From Thelonectria olida (lineage: Eukaryota; Ascomycota; Sordariomycetes; Hypocreales; Nectriaceae), in assembly GCA_020736575.1 (NCBI GenBank), contig JAGPYM010000001.1, positions 1,674,001-1,738,000 of the forward strand: a stretch of DNA of 64,000 nucleotides. The letters are read 5' to 3'. The position numbers and the translations under genes are program-made. Numbering within the stretch: position 1 is the stretch's first letter; each line of letters opens with the position of its first letter. Shown in pieces: positions 43,908 through 56,367 of the stretch. Below the pieces are notes generated by a model, which saw nothing but the letters and a program-made list of their open reading frames with translations, searched no databases and was not told the origin of the DNA.

Positions 43908-46753
43908 TCAGATATCGTCAATGTCGTCAGGCTCGGCCGAGTTGTTCTGCTTCCTTCCCCGGCTGTCCAGCGTATCCATGTTGATGTTGTCACTGTCGCG
44001 AGCGGGCATAGACAAGGCCTGGCGCGCAGTGTCAGAGTTGTTGATGAAGTCGCGCAGCGATTGCTTGGCGATATCCATGCCCTGGTTTGCTGCAGCATTG
44101 GTCATCTGCATCATTGGGCCGAGGAGGTTGAGTGTGTAGGCAATGTATGTGCCACCTCCCATCAGAAGGATCAGGATGAAGAGGAAAGGATTCCGCAACA
44201 CTGGAGAAAAGGAGCGTTAGCAGAGCGTCAACATAGAACATTACCATCTTGCACATACCCATAAAGATCTCGTTCCAGCCCAGAGCCAGGAGCAACCCAT
44301 AGAAGTACCACGGGATCTGAGCAACGCCACCAATAGCGCTACGCTTGGCTTCTACGTAGACGCCGTCGGCAGTCTTCTTGAACCGCACAACCAGATCCTG
44401 ACGCTTGCTCTCACTGAGCACCGTCATCTCCTCCTCTAGGCTCTTGCCCTCTTCTTCATCAATGCCTCCAATAGGCGTGAGATCCTCTTCATCGCCAGCT
44501 TCAACCCCGATAGGCTGATGGCCGATGAAGTTGGGGAGATCGGGAGGTGCGTACGTCTCAGACAGACGGAATCTTGAGAGAAGGGGAATGAGGGTGAGCG
44601 TAGACTCCCTGGCCTTGGTGTAAATGCCCTCAATGTCGTCGCTGGGGCGCCAGATGCGTGGGACACCCGCCTCGTCATAGCGGAATTTGTCCTCGAAGTT
44701 CTCTCTAAGCTTCAGAAGGATGTTGCCCTCCATAACCTCTTCCTCGATCTTCTCGCGCAAGGCACTCCAACTCTTTCGGCGCAAGCGCCAGGCACCAATG
44801 AGCACTTCATCGTCGCTAGCATCGAAGCTCTTAGCCCGCTCGGCGAAGCGGATCTCAGCCTCCTTAACGATTCCAGCGAAGACATTCCAGATCCGGTCCC
44901 AAAGATCCTGCTCGGTAGGGGGCTTCTCTCCAGTCTCGGGGGCTCCCGAGCCTCCGCGGCCTGAGCCAAGCTTGTTGAACTCAAGGCCGATCGCCTCGCC
45001 GAGTCGCGACTTGACCCAACGTTCCACGCGTGTTGCGAGACGTCGCATTTCCTCCTTGCGCAACTTTCCGCTTTCTTCATCTAGCTCCTTCTCGAAGAGG
45101 GTGGACTGTGTGACAAAATTCGTCCATGTAACACCCTCAATAAGTAGGCTCTGTGCTTCGACATTAAAGATATCCATGGTTTTGCGCTTCTCGTTGGCGA
45201 CAATCTCGGCGAACTCATAACCACCACCAGCCTTCTGCCCGGCCTTGACTTTGTGGGCGACAGCTTCACTGAACGCGCTAACACCGGCCTTGTGAGCAGC
45301 AGCGAGCTGTCCTTGATACAAAGCCTTGAGTCGGGCATCGATCTTTCCTTCCAGCTCATGCCTCTTGCGAGCATACACGCCCTTATGATACCGGCTCGCT
45401 TGCGACTCGAAGGCCTTGATGCACTTCTCGCGAGCATCCTTTCCAGCCAGACCCAGGTCAGGAAGCACAGTGGGAATACCTAGCTTGACAGCCTCTGCTT
45501 GCTTCTCCTCTAAGGGGGTGACGATGACGTCGAAGTTGATCAAAACTTCCCTGGAAATCTCGTCACAACGGAACTGGGCTAGGAGCTCCTGCTGTGTGGG
45601 TAGATCGAGATCCTTGTTGTTGACAATCTGGTCCCAAATGCCCTCGGCATAAACGGAGAAGCCATCGGCGGGGATGCGTCGGTGGTACTCGGGGAGGAAG
45701 ACACCGCCCTCGAGCTCCTGATCGCCCTTCCCACTTCGGTTTCCGGCGGTGAATCTTGAGCCCAACTTCTGAACCTCCTCTACAAACTTGTCACCCTGCA
45801 GGATCTTGTGAGGAAGAGCGGCGAAGCCAAAGTCGAAATAGTCGTCGATGCGAGACTTCTCAAGACCCTGCGGCTTGGAGATAGAAGACCAGATCTTCGT
45901 CAGATCCTGGATAAGCGTGGTTCGGAGGTTGGCAAGGGGTGTAGTGCCGAGATGATCGCGAATGACGAAGAAGAGAAGAGATCGCGGGGTAGATCTAATG
46001 GCCGACATGTCAGAATCCTAGCGCGAGGGAGTGCCAATAACAAGAGAGGTATGCTCACTGTTTATCCTTGAGGAAGAGTTGCAGATTGACCTCAAACACC
46101 GTCTTGAGCAAACCCATGTTTGCGCCCTGGTACAGGCCGACTTGGTGCTCCCAGATATTGAGAATCAAGACTTCACTAGTGGCAAGCGCAAAGAGTGCGC
46201 TTTTGCGCTCGAAGTCCTGATCTTCACCGCGCTCGCGACCGTCGGTTCCCTCAACGTCCATGACCAGAATGTTGTCGGCCATTTTGGTGCCAGCACTTTC
46301 TTCGCGCTTGTTCTTAGACATCCAAATGCCCTTGGTGGTCTGTCGACGCTCTGTCTCGGACATGACGGAGAAGTCGGTTCCAAAGAGGTTGTTTAGGAGG
46401 GTCGACTTGCCGGTGGATTGGGAACCGAAGACGGAGATGAGGTGATAGTTGAAGCCGGCATCGGCAACGGTAGTGAGTTGTAGATATTCGTTGAGGCGAT
46501 TGCTGCATGGCGATATGGGTGGTTAGCATCAGAAGTCGACATCATGACGAAAAGGCCAGCGTGGATGGTGGCGGATCAAATATCATGACAGGGGTAACCA
46601 AGCGTTGGGGTTGAGAGCTTCGGGGGGATTGGGATGGTGTAAGAAGATTGAAAAGACGTACTTGAAATCCTTCTCCTCGTCGATGACCTGGACGCCATGT
46701 TCGTAGCTGCCGGCGGTCAGCTCTTCGCCGACGGCAGAGAAGTGGCCGTTCAT
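43908..46753 (-). CDS. SEY1: ER membrane-fusion GTPase Sey1 (RHD3/atlastin-type)
   Basis: Exons 46753-46662, 46502-46059, 45994-44259 and 44200-43908 give 854 residues. Sey1 is a dynamin-like GTPase that fuses ER tubules. The P-loop GSQSTGKS is at 57-64, just after junction 1, with the switch segment [15 protein letters not shown] and [11 protein letters not shown] following. A long helical stalk fills the middle. At the C-terminus two close hydrophobic segments ([19 protein letters not shown] and [21 protein letters not shown], about 737-785) form the membrane hairpin; the third intron lies between them and the joined frame reads IFMVLRNPF. A cytosolic amphipathic tail ends the protein. The start gives [15 protein letters not shown], a typical Pezizomycotina N-terminus. 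The last intron has a CTAAC branch-like site near its end. Confidence 0.96.
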
Positions 46754-47916
46754 GGTGGTGATGTCGATGTCGATGGCGGGATGCAGATGGTGGGATGGAC
46801 GAGGCGGTGGGAGAGGAAGAGAGAGCGCGGGACAGAGCTCAAGGTTAAAAAAGCTTCAGCAAGCACGGGAGAAGCATGAGGGGGGCAAAGGGCCGACGCA
46901 GGCAGCAGAGGGGCGTGTGAGAGTTGCAAGCGGCGAGAAGCAAGGAAGGGTGACGGATTGGGGTTTTATTTTTTATTTTTTTGTTGTCGGCTGCGTGGGA
47001 CGATTCGATGCGAGAGCAGACGGATGCCAAAATGTTGGTGAAGTGACCACCTGGACAAATGATGCTGGACCCTTGTGATGTACCTTTATTAGTCCTCCAC
47101 TGAGCTGGGCGGTTGACCAACCAGCGGCGCACCCGCCAGGCCGCGGGACCAGCATTGCCCAGGACACACTCATGGAGGTGCAGCAGCCTCTCCACGGGGG
47201 TGTTCGCACAAGAAGAAGCCACCACATCCCAGCCGCCTGGAAAGGAATATTTCATGCAAAGCGAGGGGATACTGTATTCGCACGTACGGTACCTACATTG
47301 GTTGCCCGGCCTGCACGTGCATTCTCATCATGCACCCGTCTTCTCTGCCAAAATAACACTCATCATCACATGCCGTGCGTGCTGTGTGCTGTCTTGTCTC
47401 ACTGCACAGGCCATACGACCCGGCAATTTATCTATAGGTTGCTGTCTGGCCTTGCAGCTGCATGTGCTTTTTGCATTGTATCTCCGTTCCGAATACGCAC
47501 GTCGTCATCGTAAAGGGGCCAAGTACGTTGCATTGGGATCCGTCAGAACGGGCTTCCAACAACGAATGGAAAGAGGTTGGGAACAGCCGCTAATGTACCG
47601 GAAACTGCAGTTTTCCCGCCTCCGGACCGTCACGCCCACCGCTGACACGCCTCCCCACCGAAGCCGGTCCGTTGAAGCTTCCAAGTCCCGCGTGTGGACG
47701 GCCCAAGGACGGGAAGCTCTGTGTGCCGCGGAGGCGGGGAACGATGTGCCCTTCAGCCAATGAACGGCCAGCATCTTCGATCGGGAGCTCTTGGCCCGCC
47801 GAGCGGCGCCGAGGGGCAGATCGAGGTTGGAGGGGATGCGCAGTCTCGCTTCGAATTCAACCGACACTTCACGTACGTATCTAGACAACTCAAAATCGCA
47901 ATCAAAATCTGCCATC
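46754..47916. promoter_or_regulatory. Divergent interval between SEY1 and the hydrolase gene
   Basis: 1.16 kb upstream of both genes. A T-rich tract at 46965-46985 lies on the SEY1 side. Open frames at 46845-47255 and 47113-47763 overlap on opposite strands and match nothing I recognise. Confidence 0.45.
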
Positions 47917-49172
47917 ATGTTGATCACCGAGACTCACGCCGATGTCCTCACCACTGCCAATGGCAAGGACAGCTCCATGCGTAAGTCCTCATATCAAGCT
48001 TGCCCCGCATCAACATTGTCGCTCTCAGTTGTCCCCAAGTCCTCGTTGCTAACACCATGCACAGGCATATTCCTCTTCCATCCTACAATCCCCGGATATC
48101 CCAAAGCGTACGTTTCTTCCCTTTTCTAGCTTTGAACCTAGCAACTGAGACTGACTCCTCCTAAGACGCTTCCCTGGAGTAGCCCTCTTCAGCGAGATCT
48201 ATCAAGGTACGTGCCATCACCTCATCCTTACCTACCTACCTACCTTAGGTACCTATGCATGCTCGAATCACATGCACCTAACTTCGTGCCTCAAGTAACC
48301 GGCCCTGTTGCCCGTTTCGCCCGTCAGATTGCTGGACAAGGCTACATCGTTGCCGCCCCTTCGTCCTACCACGACTTCACTGGGCCTGAGCCTCTCAAGT
48401 ACGATGTCGAGGACACAGATCGGGGCAACCAGTTCAAGATCCAAAAGGTAACCTTTCTTCAAGCATTTACACATCTGGTTTCAGTACTAAGACTAACCTC
48501 CCGTACTATCACAGACCCTCGAGTCCTACGACGCAGACTCCTATGCCACCGTAGACCACCTCCTCTCCCTCCCAACGTGCACCGGTCTCATCGGCGCGAC
48601 GGGCATGTGTCTCGGCGGCCATCTCGCTGTCCGCGCAGCCGTACGTATTCACACCGTCCCCCAGCAACCCTACATCCAACCTGCATCCACAGACAACCGC
48701 CAACCATACAAACATCAAAGCTACGTATTGACTTACACGCACGCAGCTCGACCCTCGTATATCCGCTTGCGTCGCCTACTTCGCCACGGACATCCACTCA
48801 CGCACCCTGGGCCCTTATGAAACAGCCAACGCCTCCTCGACCGCTCCGCCAGACAGCAACCACACTCTCGACCTCTTCCACAACTTCAAGGGCGAGGTTG
48901 CCATGATCTTCGGCATCAAGGACACCCACGTCCCCGACGCCGGTCGTGACCTCATCCGCGCCAAGCTCCGCGAAGCCGGCGTCACCACCAGCTGGCACGA
49001 GTTTGCCTGGGCACAGCATGCCTTCATCCGCGACGAGCTCTCCAAGGGCCGTTACGACCCGGCTATCACCAAGATCTGCTTCGAGGTACTGCTCGAGCTT
49101 TTTGGCCGGGTGCTCAAGACAGACCTGGGTCCCAAGGACGGCGACTTGCCCCCACCCGAGCACATCTGTTAA
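47917..49172 (+). CDS. Dienelactone hydrolase family protein
   Basis: Six exons: 47917-47980, 48065-48107, 48166-48206, 48296-48447, 48515-48640 and 48747-49172, giving 283 residues. It is a small cytosolic alpha/beta hydrolase. The nucleophile elbow GMCLGG has Cys132, the charge-relay Asp is Asp201 in GIKDTHVP, and the His is His233 in WAQHAF, so the Cys-Asp-His triad of dienelactone hydrolases is complete. RFPGVALFSEIYQVTGPV restores the expected beta strand and oxyanion region across introns 2 and 3. The substrate is unknown; bacterial relatives open dienelactones in chlorocatechol breakdown, whereas most fungal copies are uncharacterised. No catabolic neighbours are present. Intron 4 has a CTAAC branch-like site. 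Two exons are only about 40 nt. Confidence 0.93.
48207..48295 (+). other. Intron 3 of the hydrolase gene with TACC repeats
   Basis: The intron contains CCTACCTACCTACCT followed by the palindrome TAGGTACCTA (48246-48255). It is a simple-sequence run rather than a known element. Confidence 0.6.
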
Positions 49173-49605
49173 AGGAATGAATGCCACGAGGCTTCACATG
49201 ATTTGTTCAGGCTAAGACCAGTTATGTGACCACGACCTTAACATTGATCAGAGTAAATAATAATGGATAATCTAAGATTTCTTGACTTCGTGAGAATGTG
49301 AGATGCTCGTGGCTATCTCTGCTGCCATAGAGAAAAAGGACCAATTTTCATCAACCCAAAATACATTCCGCCGCCCGTTTCTTCTTGCACGGGACCACCC
49401 CTTCTATTTTCCAAATCGAAAGGCTCTTGCCTTCCTTACTAGTATTCCCATGTACACCGAAATGCAAACTGCATACCCGAAATGCCCGAGCACTGCATCT
49501 TAGCGCCGAATGTTTACGCTTGTCATCTCACCGCTCTTCGCGCTCTTCGCGTTCTTCACGTTGTTCTCCACGCTGCCCACGCTCTCCCTGCTCTTCATCG
49601 CGCTC
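49173..49605. other. Convergent interval
   Basis: Between the hydrolase and MscS genes. AT-rich 3' flanking DNA; no gene seen. Confidence 0.65.
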
Positions 49606-52304
49606 CTAGTGCTGACCAGATGGGGGCTGCCCCTGGCGCTGCTGCGAGGGGATGTTTTGCATTGGGTGTTGCACGTTACTCTGCACGTAACCGCTGCTAG
49701 AGCTGGCTGCGTTGTAGGGCTGGTAACCGGCGGAGCCACCCGATGCGGTGGCAGAGAGGTTGGAGTGATATGGCGTTGCGCCCATGCCTGTCTCGGCTTC
49801 CTCGTCAAAGGGCGCGTGTCGTGGGCTCCTAGGGTTCGAGTGCCGAACAGATCTGACAGACCTCACAGAGAGGCTAGACCTGGGCGCCGTTTCCAGCGTG
49901 AGAACAGGGAGCGTCTCACCAGCCTTGCGGCGACCATGAGTGGCGTCACGCTTGAGTACGTGGGCTGTTGTGTCGTGGTCTCCGCTCAGTGTTTGATCAT
50001 CACGGTGAGCATCATCCGGCACGAGGGGACGGGCGTTGAGTTCCTCGACTGCCTCCTTCTCGGTCTTTTCGTTCTGCTTCTTGCTGGCCAGGGGCACCAT
50101 GCGAGCCGCGTCCTTACTTTGGTCAGAGTCATCACGGGCCTTACTAGCGAAGTCGTCGGAGACAGCAACCGAGTAGGTAGGGTTAGTAGGGCCACCAAGG
50201 GGCTCACCACCACCACCAGGAGCATAGATGGGCACCTTCCTCATCGCAGCGGCCAAGGCACACATGAACTTAGAGCGTCGCTGTCCTCGGACAGCAGCGT
50301 TGTGCCAGTTCGACTTGTGCTGAATATCGAACTTGAGAGTCATCTTGTCCAGATCATTCACACCACCAACATCAACCGTGAAGTCAGACTTGAAGTCGCG
50401 CGAGTTATCAGGAGAACGAACGAATTTCTCCATTTCGGCACGAAGAAGCTCGATGTCCTCAAAGCTGGTGTCAAATGAGACATGGACTTCGACCGTCTCG
50501 CTCATAGCCTTGCTTCGAGAAATATTCTCAATCCAGAGGCCGTTCAGTACAATGTTGGGAATCTACATTCAAGTTAGATCAAGCTCTCGGGTATGGATGA
50601 TAAACTACTAACCTGGACGGTCTGGTTGTTACCGCGGTGGAAGACTGTGTAGAGCAACGAAATCTTATCAACGACCATGACGGTACTGGTAATTTCGACT
50701 CGGTCACCAACGTCAAAGGGATGCTTCACAAATAAGAAAATGCAAGAACCCAAGAACTCCTGGCAAGTGGTGGCGAAGACGAACGAGAGCGAGAGTAGAG
50801 TGGTTCCGGCAGTGGTCAGGGTCTTAACGAAGCTGCTCTGGAAGAACAAGAGGAAAACCAAGATGACAAGTAGGAAGACGAAGAACAGGAGAATCTTGTC
50901 AAAGACTCGCAGAGCCTGACCAATATCCTTCATGCCTTCAGCAATGGCCTTGCGCTCCTGGCCCATTTCAACGACCTTCAAGACCATTTCGTCGAGGCTG
51001 ATATCCCCGTTCTCATCGTTGTCAATGGCAAAGAATGCCTCTTCAGCTTCATCCTTGTAGGCAGGTCCGAGGACCTCCTGGAAATCATCGACAACCAAAG
51101 AATCATGTCCCTCGACGACGAATGACATCCAGATGCGACGAGCCAAAGCCTCAGATGACTTGGTCTTCTCTAGACCCTCGAGAACAATGGAATGAGCCGA
51201 GTTGGGGTTGAATACCTCCTTTCCGGTGATTTCAGATGCGACGTTGCCAACAACAGACGTGAGCTTATCTCCGATGCGACCTACGTCACCAATGATCTTC
51301 ATAGGAGCGGTAGATGCGAGTCTCTTGTGACCCTTCTTGCCGCGCAGCATTAACTCGATGCTGTCTTCGATGATGTGGTCTTCGTCGGCGAATTCCGGAC
51401 AGAATTGGGGAAACAAGGTACGGGAAGCGTCATAGAGAAGTCCAAGGAGGTGAATCTCACGCTTGGAAGCCTTGATTCGGTTGGCAAAAGATCTCTGGTG
51501 GTAAGAGATACCGATGAGCTGGACGATAGCCTTCTCAGCGAGAAAAATGGCCGATGAGACAAACAAGGCTCCGAGGACGCGGTTCATGTTCTTACACCAG
51601 ACAATATGATCCTTCTCCTCGCGGTAAAGATTGATGTAGGTGACATAGGATGCTAGGGCCCAGAAAAAGAAAGAGAAGGGAAGAATGAGGTTGCGAAGAA
51701 CTTGGGAATACTTGCGGGTGCCCATGCTGACAACACCGCAGAAGAAGATGAACAGGCTAGGAAGGAAGAATGCCACAACCTTTGCGACCCAGAGTGAGAG
51801 CCACATGATTTCAATCCAGAGGAAAAGTTTGAACAGCGACGGGGGCTTGACTTCATGGGTGCCATTCATAACGCTCTTCCCGACTCGAGGTGAGTGCTTG
51901 TGGCCGGTAACAGGGAGAATGATGACGGGGACGGCAAGCAGAAGACCAATAGGGACGACATAGACGAGGTAGCGAGTAACGACGGAGAAGCCGATAATCT
52001 TGTTGTAAAGCCTGCCCATGGCGTTCAGGGAGGTATCGTCTCCCGAGTCGGTGCGGGTGAGGTTCCGATCGCCCATCTTCCGCCGACGACCACGGTGTCC
52101 AGCCTTCTCGTCATTTTGGGAGTTGACGTCGAATGAGCTTGAAGGATTGGCCTTGCGCTGGCCGGTGTTGAGAGTCCTTACAGAGACATTGCTCTTGACT
52201 GGAGTGAGTTGGATGCCTTCCGACATTTCGCGTGTATGCTTGCCACCGAGCTGAATAAAACCAGAGTTGCGAGCTGACATAGAATCCGAGAGGCGATTAA
52301 CCAT
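49606..52304 (-). CDS. MscS-type mechanosensitive ion channel with EF-hand (Msy1/Msy2 type)
   Basis: Exons 52304-50613 and 50562-49606 give 882 residues. The protein has a hydrophilic N-terminus (1-105), a group of hydrophobic segments (about 106-130, 157-195, 205-225, 243-265), a long loop, an EF-hand calcium loop at 428-439 (DNDENGDISLDE) in the expected DxDxNGxIxxxE form, two further helices (about 470-488 and 495-522), and the MscS beta domain starting FVKHPFDVGDRVEI. The HRGNNQTVQIPNIVL join spans the intron. The C-terminal 200 residues are disordered. Fission yeast Msy1 and Msy2 are ER channels that handle calcium during hypo-osmotic shock; this copy probably does the same. The EF-hand separates the fungal/plant group from bacterial MscS. 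Confidence 0.93.
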
Positions 52305-55300
52305 GCTGATATATCTATCTGAGCTCCACCTGGGGGGACAGAAGAATGCAGGGTCGTTGGTGGTAGGGGGTGGAGGCGGAGGAGAGGTGTCGGATATGTC
52401 GTGAATCAGGTTCGGGCGGTGTGTACCGAACGTGTTTGCAGATGAGACTCGGGAAGAATTGACGAGCAGGGTCGAGCCAAGGGGAGTTCGAGACCGGTAA
52501 CGTCAGAGGTAACGGTCTAAGCTGGTGAAATAAAAGTCGAGGGGATGTCAAATCCACAGCTCGAAGTAATTGGCGAGAGGATCGAGAGGTGATAGGATGC
52601 TTGCTGAGGTTTCGCACCAGGCGTTGATTTCCAAACCCAATGCGTGACAGATTGAGAGATGATCAAAGAGACAAGGAAATGCAAAAATAGGCATGCAAAA
52701 GAATGATTCTTTCGATGCTTCCCTCCACAAAGCTCCAAACAAAGAACGAGGGTGGGCTTCCAACCGCTCCAAAGAAATCCCTTGTCAGAACAACTGACGA
52801 GAGCTCAGGACAGTGGAGGTTAGGGGCAGATATGCCAAAAGCGAGAGTGTCCCAGAAAAGATCGGGAAGAGGTCGAGGGAAAGAGAGTAGACAAGAGAAG
52901 AAAGAGTGGATGGAGGACAGGGCGGTTATTATTAGGGAGCCGGAACGAACGTGGTGGGGGAAGAAAGAAGAGGAGAAGAGTAGAAACAAAACGAATGAAG
53001 CAAACGCGTCGTCGAAGGAGAAAGGATTTGCATGCGTGAGAGGAGAAGGACAAGGCGAGGGAAAGGTTCAGTGCAGGTGAGGTGTGTGCGTCAATGGGTG
53101 TGGACTCATGGACGGGAACCTAGGCGTGAAGTGAAGTGTCGTTGACGGCGTCCGGGAAGGTACCATACCTTGCGTACCTGCTTGTGGTCCACGGTGCGGG
53201 AGGCCAAGCGGCGGCGGCACAACGGCACAGGCGCTGAAAGGGGTTATTCGGGGTACGGGGTACGTACGTCCGTCCTCCTGTGCAAAACTGAGGTGCGGTG
53301 CCCATGCCGACGCCGTCGCAAAACCAGGGCTCTCCAAGAGGGCCCTTGCGTGGGGAAGGGGTGTCAGCCTTCCGGGCCAATGTCTGTCTCAAAATCAAGC
53401 AGCCAGTCACAGCGTCATTCCTTGGTTTTCTTTCGAGCTCATTGTTTTTTTTTTCCTCTTCTAATTCAGGGGCCCGCTCGCCATCCATGGAGCCTTGGAA
53501 GCCAGCTGAAGTGAGGGATCCGCGACAAGGCACTGGCCAAGAAAAGGGTCCACACCACCTTCCAGAGCACGGTGCCAGTCGGTGCCACCTCGAACCTTGT
53601 CCTTGGAAGCCCTGCAGCAGCAGTTTGGAGCATCCATGGATGGAAGGAGCGAGCGCCAGGGGGAGGCGCCGCCACTGACCTGGAAATCTCTGGCCGCTAA
53701 CAGCCACTGACAGCGCCGGAACGCGCTTCTGAAGCCCCTGGGCGGGTTTTGCGGGTTACCTTCGTCTTGTTTCACATGGCCCGATGCAGTCAACAGCCGT
53801 CGGCTTTTCCTCTGCCATCTGCCGATTGTTGCTTGCTGGTGGACAGAGCGAGAATGCATGACGGATGATGGACCACGGGGACTGGCCCTATGAGCACATA
53901 AAAAAATACAGCTTCTCCAGCTGTTCACGGACAAGGCCGTAGGTGAGGTGTGGGAAGGATTTACATTGGATCTAAGGGATGGAATGGCGGTATCAACTCC
54001 TCACGGGAGACAGGAGATTGCCTGCCACCGATCATCATGCTTGATAATACGTACGAGATATGCATACACAGTACGAATCCGACAGTCCCAACAGCGAGTT
54101 CTAGTTATTTTGTCTCTCTCAACCCCTTGTTCGTAACTTCGTCGACACGAAAACCAAGACGCTCCATCCGAACAACTCCACGCGCAAGAGAAAAAAAATT
54201 GGATCGTTGCAACACGAGATCCATTCCCCATTTCTGCCCCCCTGATTGTTCATCGTTTACGTATCCCTCCCCCTCAGCCCAGTCTCCACGCACGTAGCGA
54301 AGAAACGCAGAGAGAAACGATCTTCTCTCAAAGTATTATCCTACTCTCCTATCACGGAAGGGATTGACACCTTCCGATCGCGAGGGGCCCGTTCTCATCG
54401 AGCTCATCTATTACCCACAAGACAGAATGCTTCTCAAGCGAGTAAAAGGGCCTCCTCCACATAAAATAGAGTGCAATAATTACCATGTCGTCAAAGCAGA
54501 CATTCTCCCCGCCATAAATGCAATCCTGCGGTGCAATACTACATAATATGGATGTCGTGCTCTTTGACATCGATTCGTCTGATGATGGTTCTGTTCTACA
54601 CATGACAAGTTCGACCAATCACGATACAGAGTTGCTTGTTGAGACAAGCCTCGGCTGTTTCGTCTTTGGCTTCTCTTTTCTCGCTGCCCCTTTCAGAGTA
54701 GCTCAGGAACAAGTCCAGAAATGACACACACACACGCACGCACGCACCCGACGCCTCGCCTCTCCCGTTGCCTCTGTTCGGTCAGGAACTCCCACGGCGT
54801 GAAATGTTCATCCCTTCCTAGCGTCCAACGGCGGCCTCAATTGTCGAGAGAGTCTCCATTCGTTCCTATTTTTATGTTTAGGATTTTTTTTCTTCCCAGC
54901 CTCCATGTTCGGCCCTCCGAATACCGTCCATGGTCTCCCCCTCTAGCGACACACATATGTATTAATTACCGTTGCATCTCGTCTCAACTTGCCACTGGCT
55001 TCGAGCTCAAAAAACGCCATGCAGCGCCTTCGAAATGTGGGAAAACGTGTCAGTCACCAACAACGCAAAGGATGGCGCGCCCTTGTCTCCCCTTTCGGGT
55101 TTCGACGCCAACGGCGGCCGTTGCAGTGTCAAATTGTCAGCCACAGTCGCACTGCTAGCAGGCCTTAGCAGCTCTCAGGAACACGGGGGCTGACGTGAAT
55201 GGGCCAAGAACGGCGTCCAATCTCTGTTCCAAATTGCAGGCTTGCGAAAAAAGCCATCCCCGTAGTTGTGCAACTCTGAAACCGCTCCAGGGACCGGCCG

Positions 55301-56367
55301 ACTCTGGTTCTCACCTCACTTGACCTCCCCATTCCGTGCGAGTGTTTCGTTTCCATGCACTGCGGTATCGTACGTAGCAGTGCATCTGCGTGTGCGTGGA
55401 CAATTGTCATGTTCACTCTCCCCTCTGGATCCGAGCCCACTGAACAGCAAGACCTGGAGGTGATCCTGGAAGCTTGGGGCGGTATCTGATCACCGATGTT
55501 GACAACACCCGAGGGTCTGGAACCTCCAGAGCAATGTCACTGGTCGGTTGGTTCTTTGCTGTTCGTCCTATCTCGTCCAACACACGCATCCAACTTTGAA
55601 GCTGGGATGAACACACAACACTTGGCAACACAGCAACGACCTCTCTCTCCACCAGTCAGTGTCTGCTTGTCGCTCTGTGTCAATTCTTCACCTAACAACT
55701 ACCCGCCTCCCAATGAGACCGCTCCCCTAACCTCCATCGTCACATTGATATGTCGATCAACTGCTTTCGTCAACGCTGATCACCGCAGCTCCTACTCCGC
55801 AACTACCCGCCAAGGGCAAAGGAGGCAACAGGAGTGGGATGTGACTGTTGCAGTCGATTTCAGATGATCGATCGCCAAGGTCTCCTTCTTCCCAGCCAGC
55901 GATCATCATCCTCGTATCGCCGGTATCAACATGCAAAACTTCAACTACTGTGCGACGATCCTGGACCTACATACATCCAGGCCGAATTGCTTCCAGCTTC
56001 ACTCTTAGTCTAAGCGACCGCTCCACCCCCACGACGTCATCATATCATCAAGTCTTTCGTCACCCTCCGGGCCTTGGCCGAAGACATCGTAATTTCCTTA
56101 CATCTTGTTGAATTCAAATATCTGATGGGAACTTCTCTTGTGCAAATACAACATAGTCCCGTCTCAAAGCCAGCCACATGACGTCAAGTCTTCTTGCGCA
56201 CATGACAATGTTCTCATGAGCAAAGGTATCCAACGCAAAGTGAAACATAACTCAAATACCATACCAAACCTGCCCTTTTCGCCTTTGTCTTTCCATCCGG
56301 GGTATCATAAATAATAACAAAAAGCTCCGAACCCATCCAAACTAATCGCTTGCACATGTCTAGGGTA
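52305..56367. other. 4 kb interval upstream of the MscS gene and downstream of the sugar MFS gene
   Basis: Next to the channel gene, 52690-53080 is purine-rich on the plus strand, that is CT-rich on the coding strand of the channel gene, as in fungal leaders. A T run lies at 53444-53455. Frames such as 53120-53707 (minus) and 54721-55158 (plus) are not recognisable. No gene is supported. Confidence 0.55.

Noticed and set aside
53120..53707. 195-codon minus-strand frame
   Set aside because: Rich in Trp, Arg, Gly and Pro with no fold signature and no intron-exon logic; overlaps other open frames on both strands.
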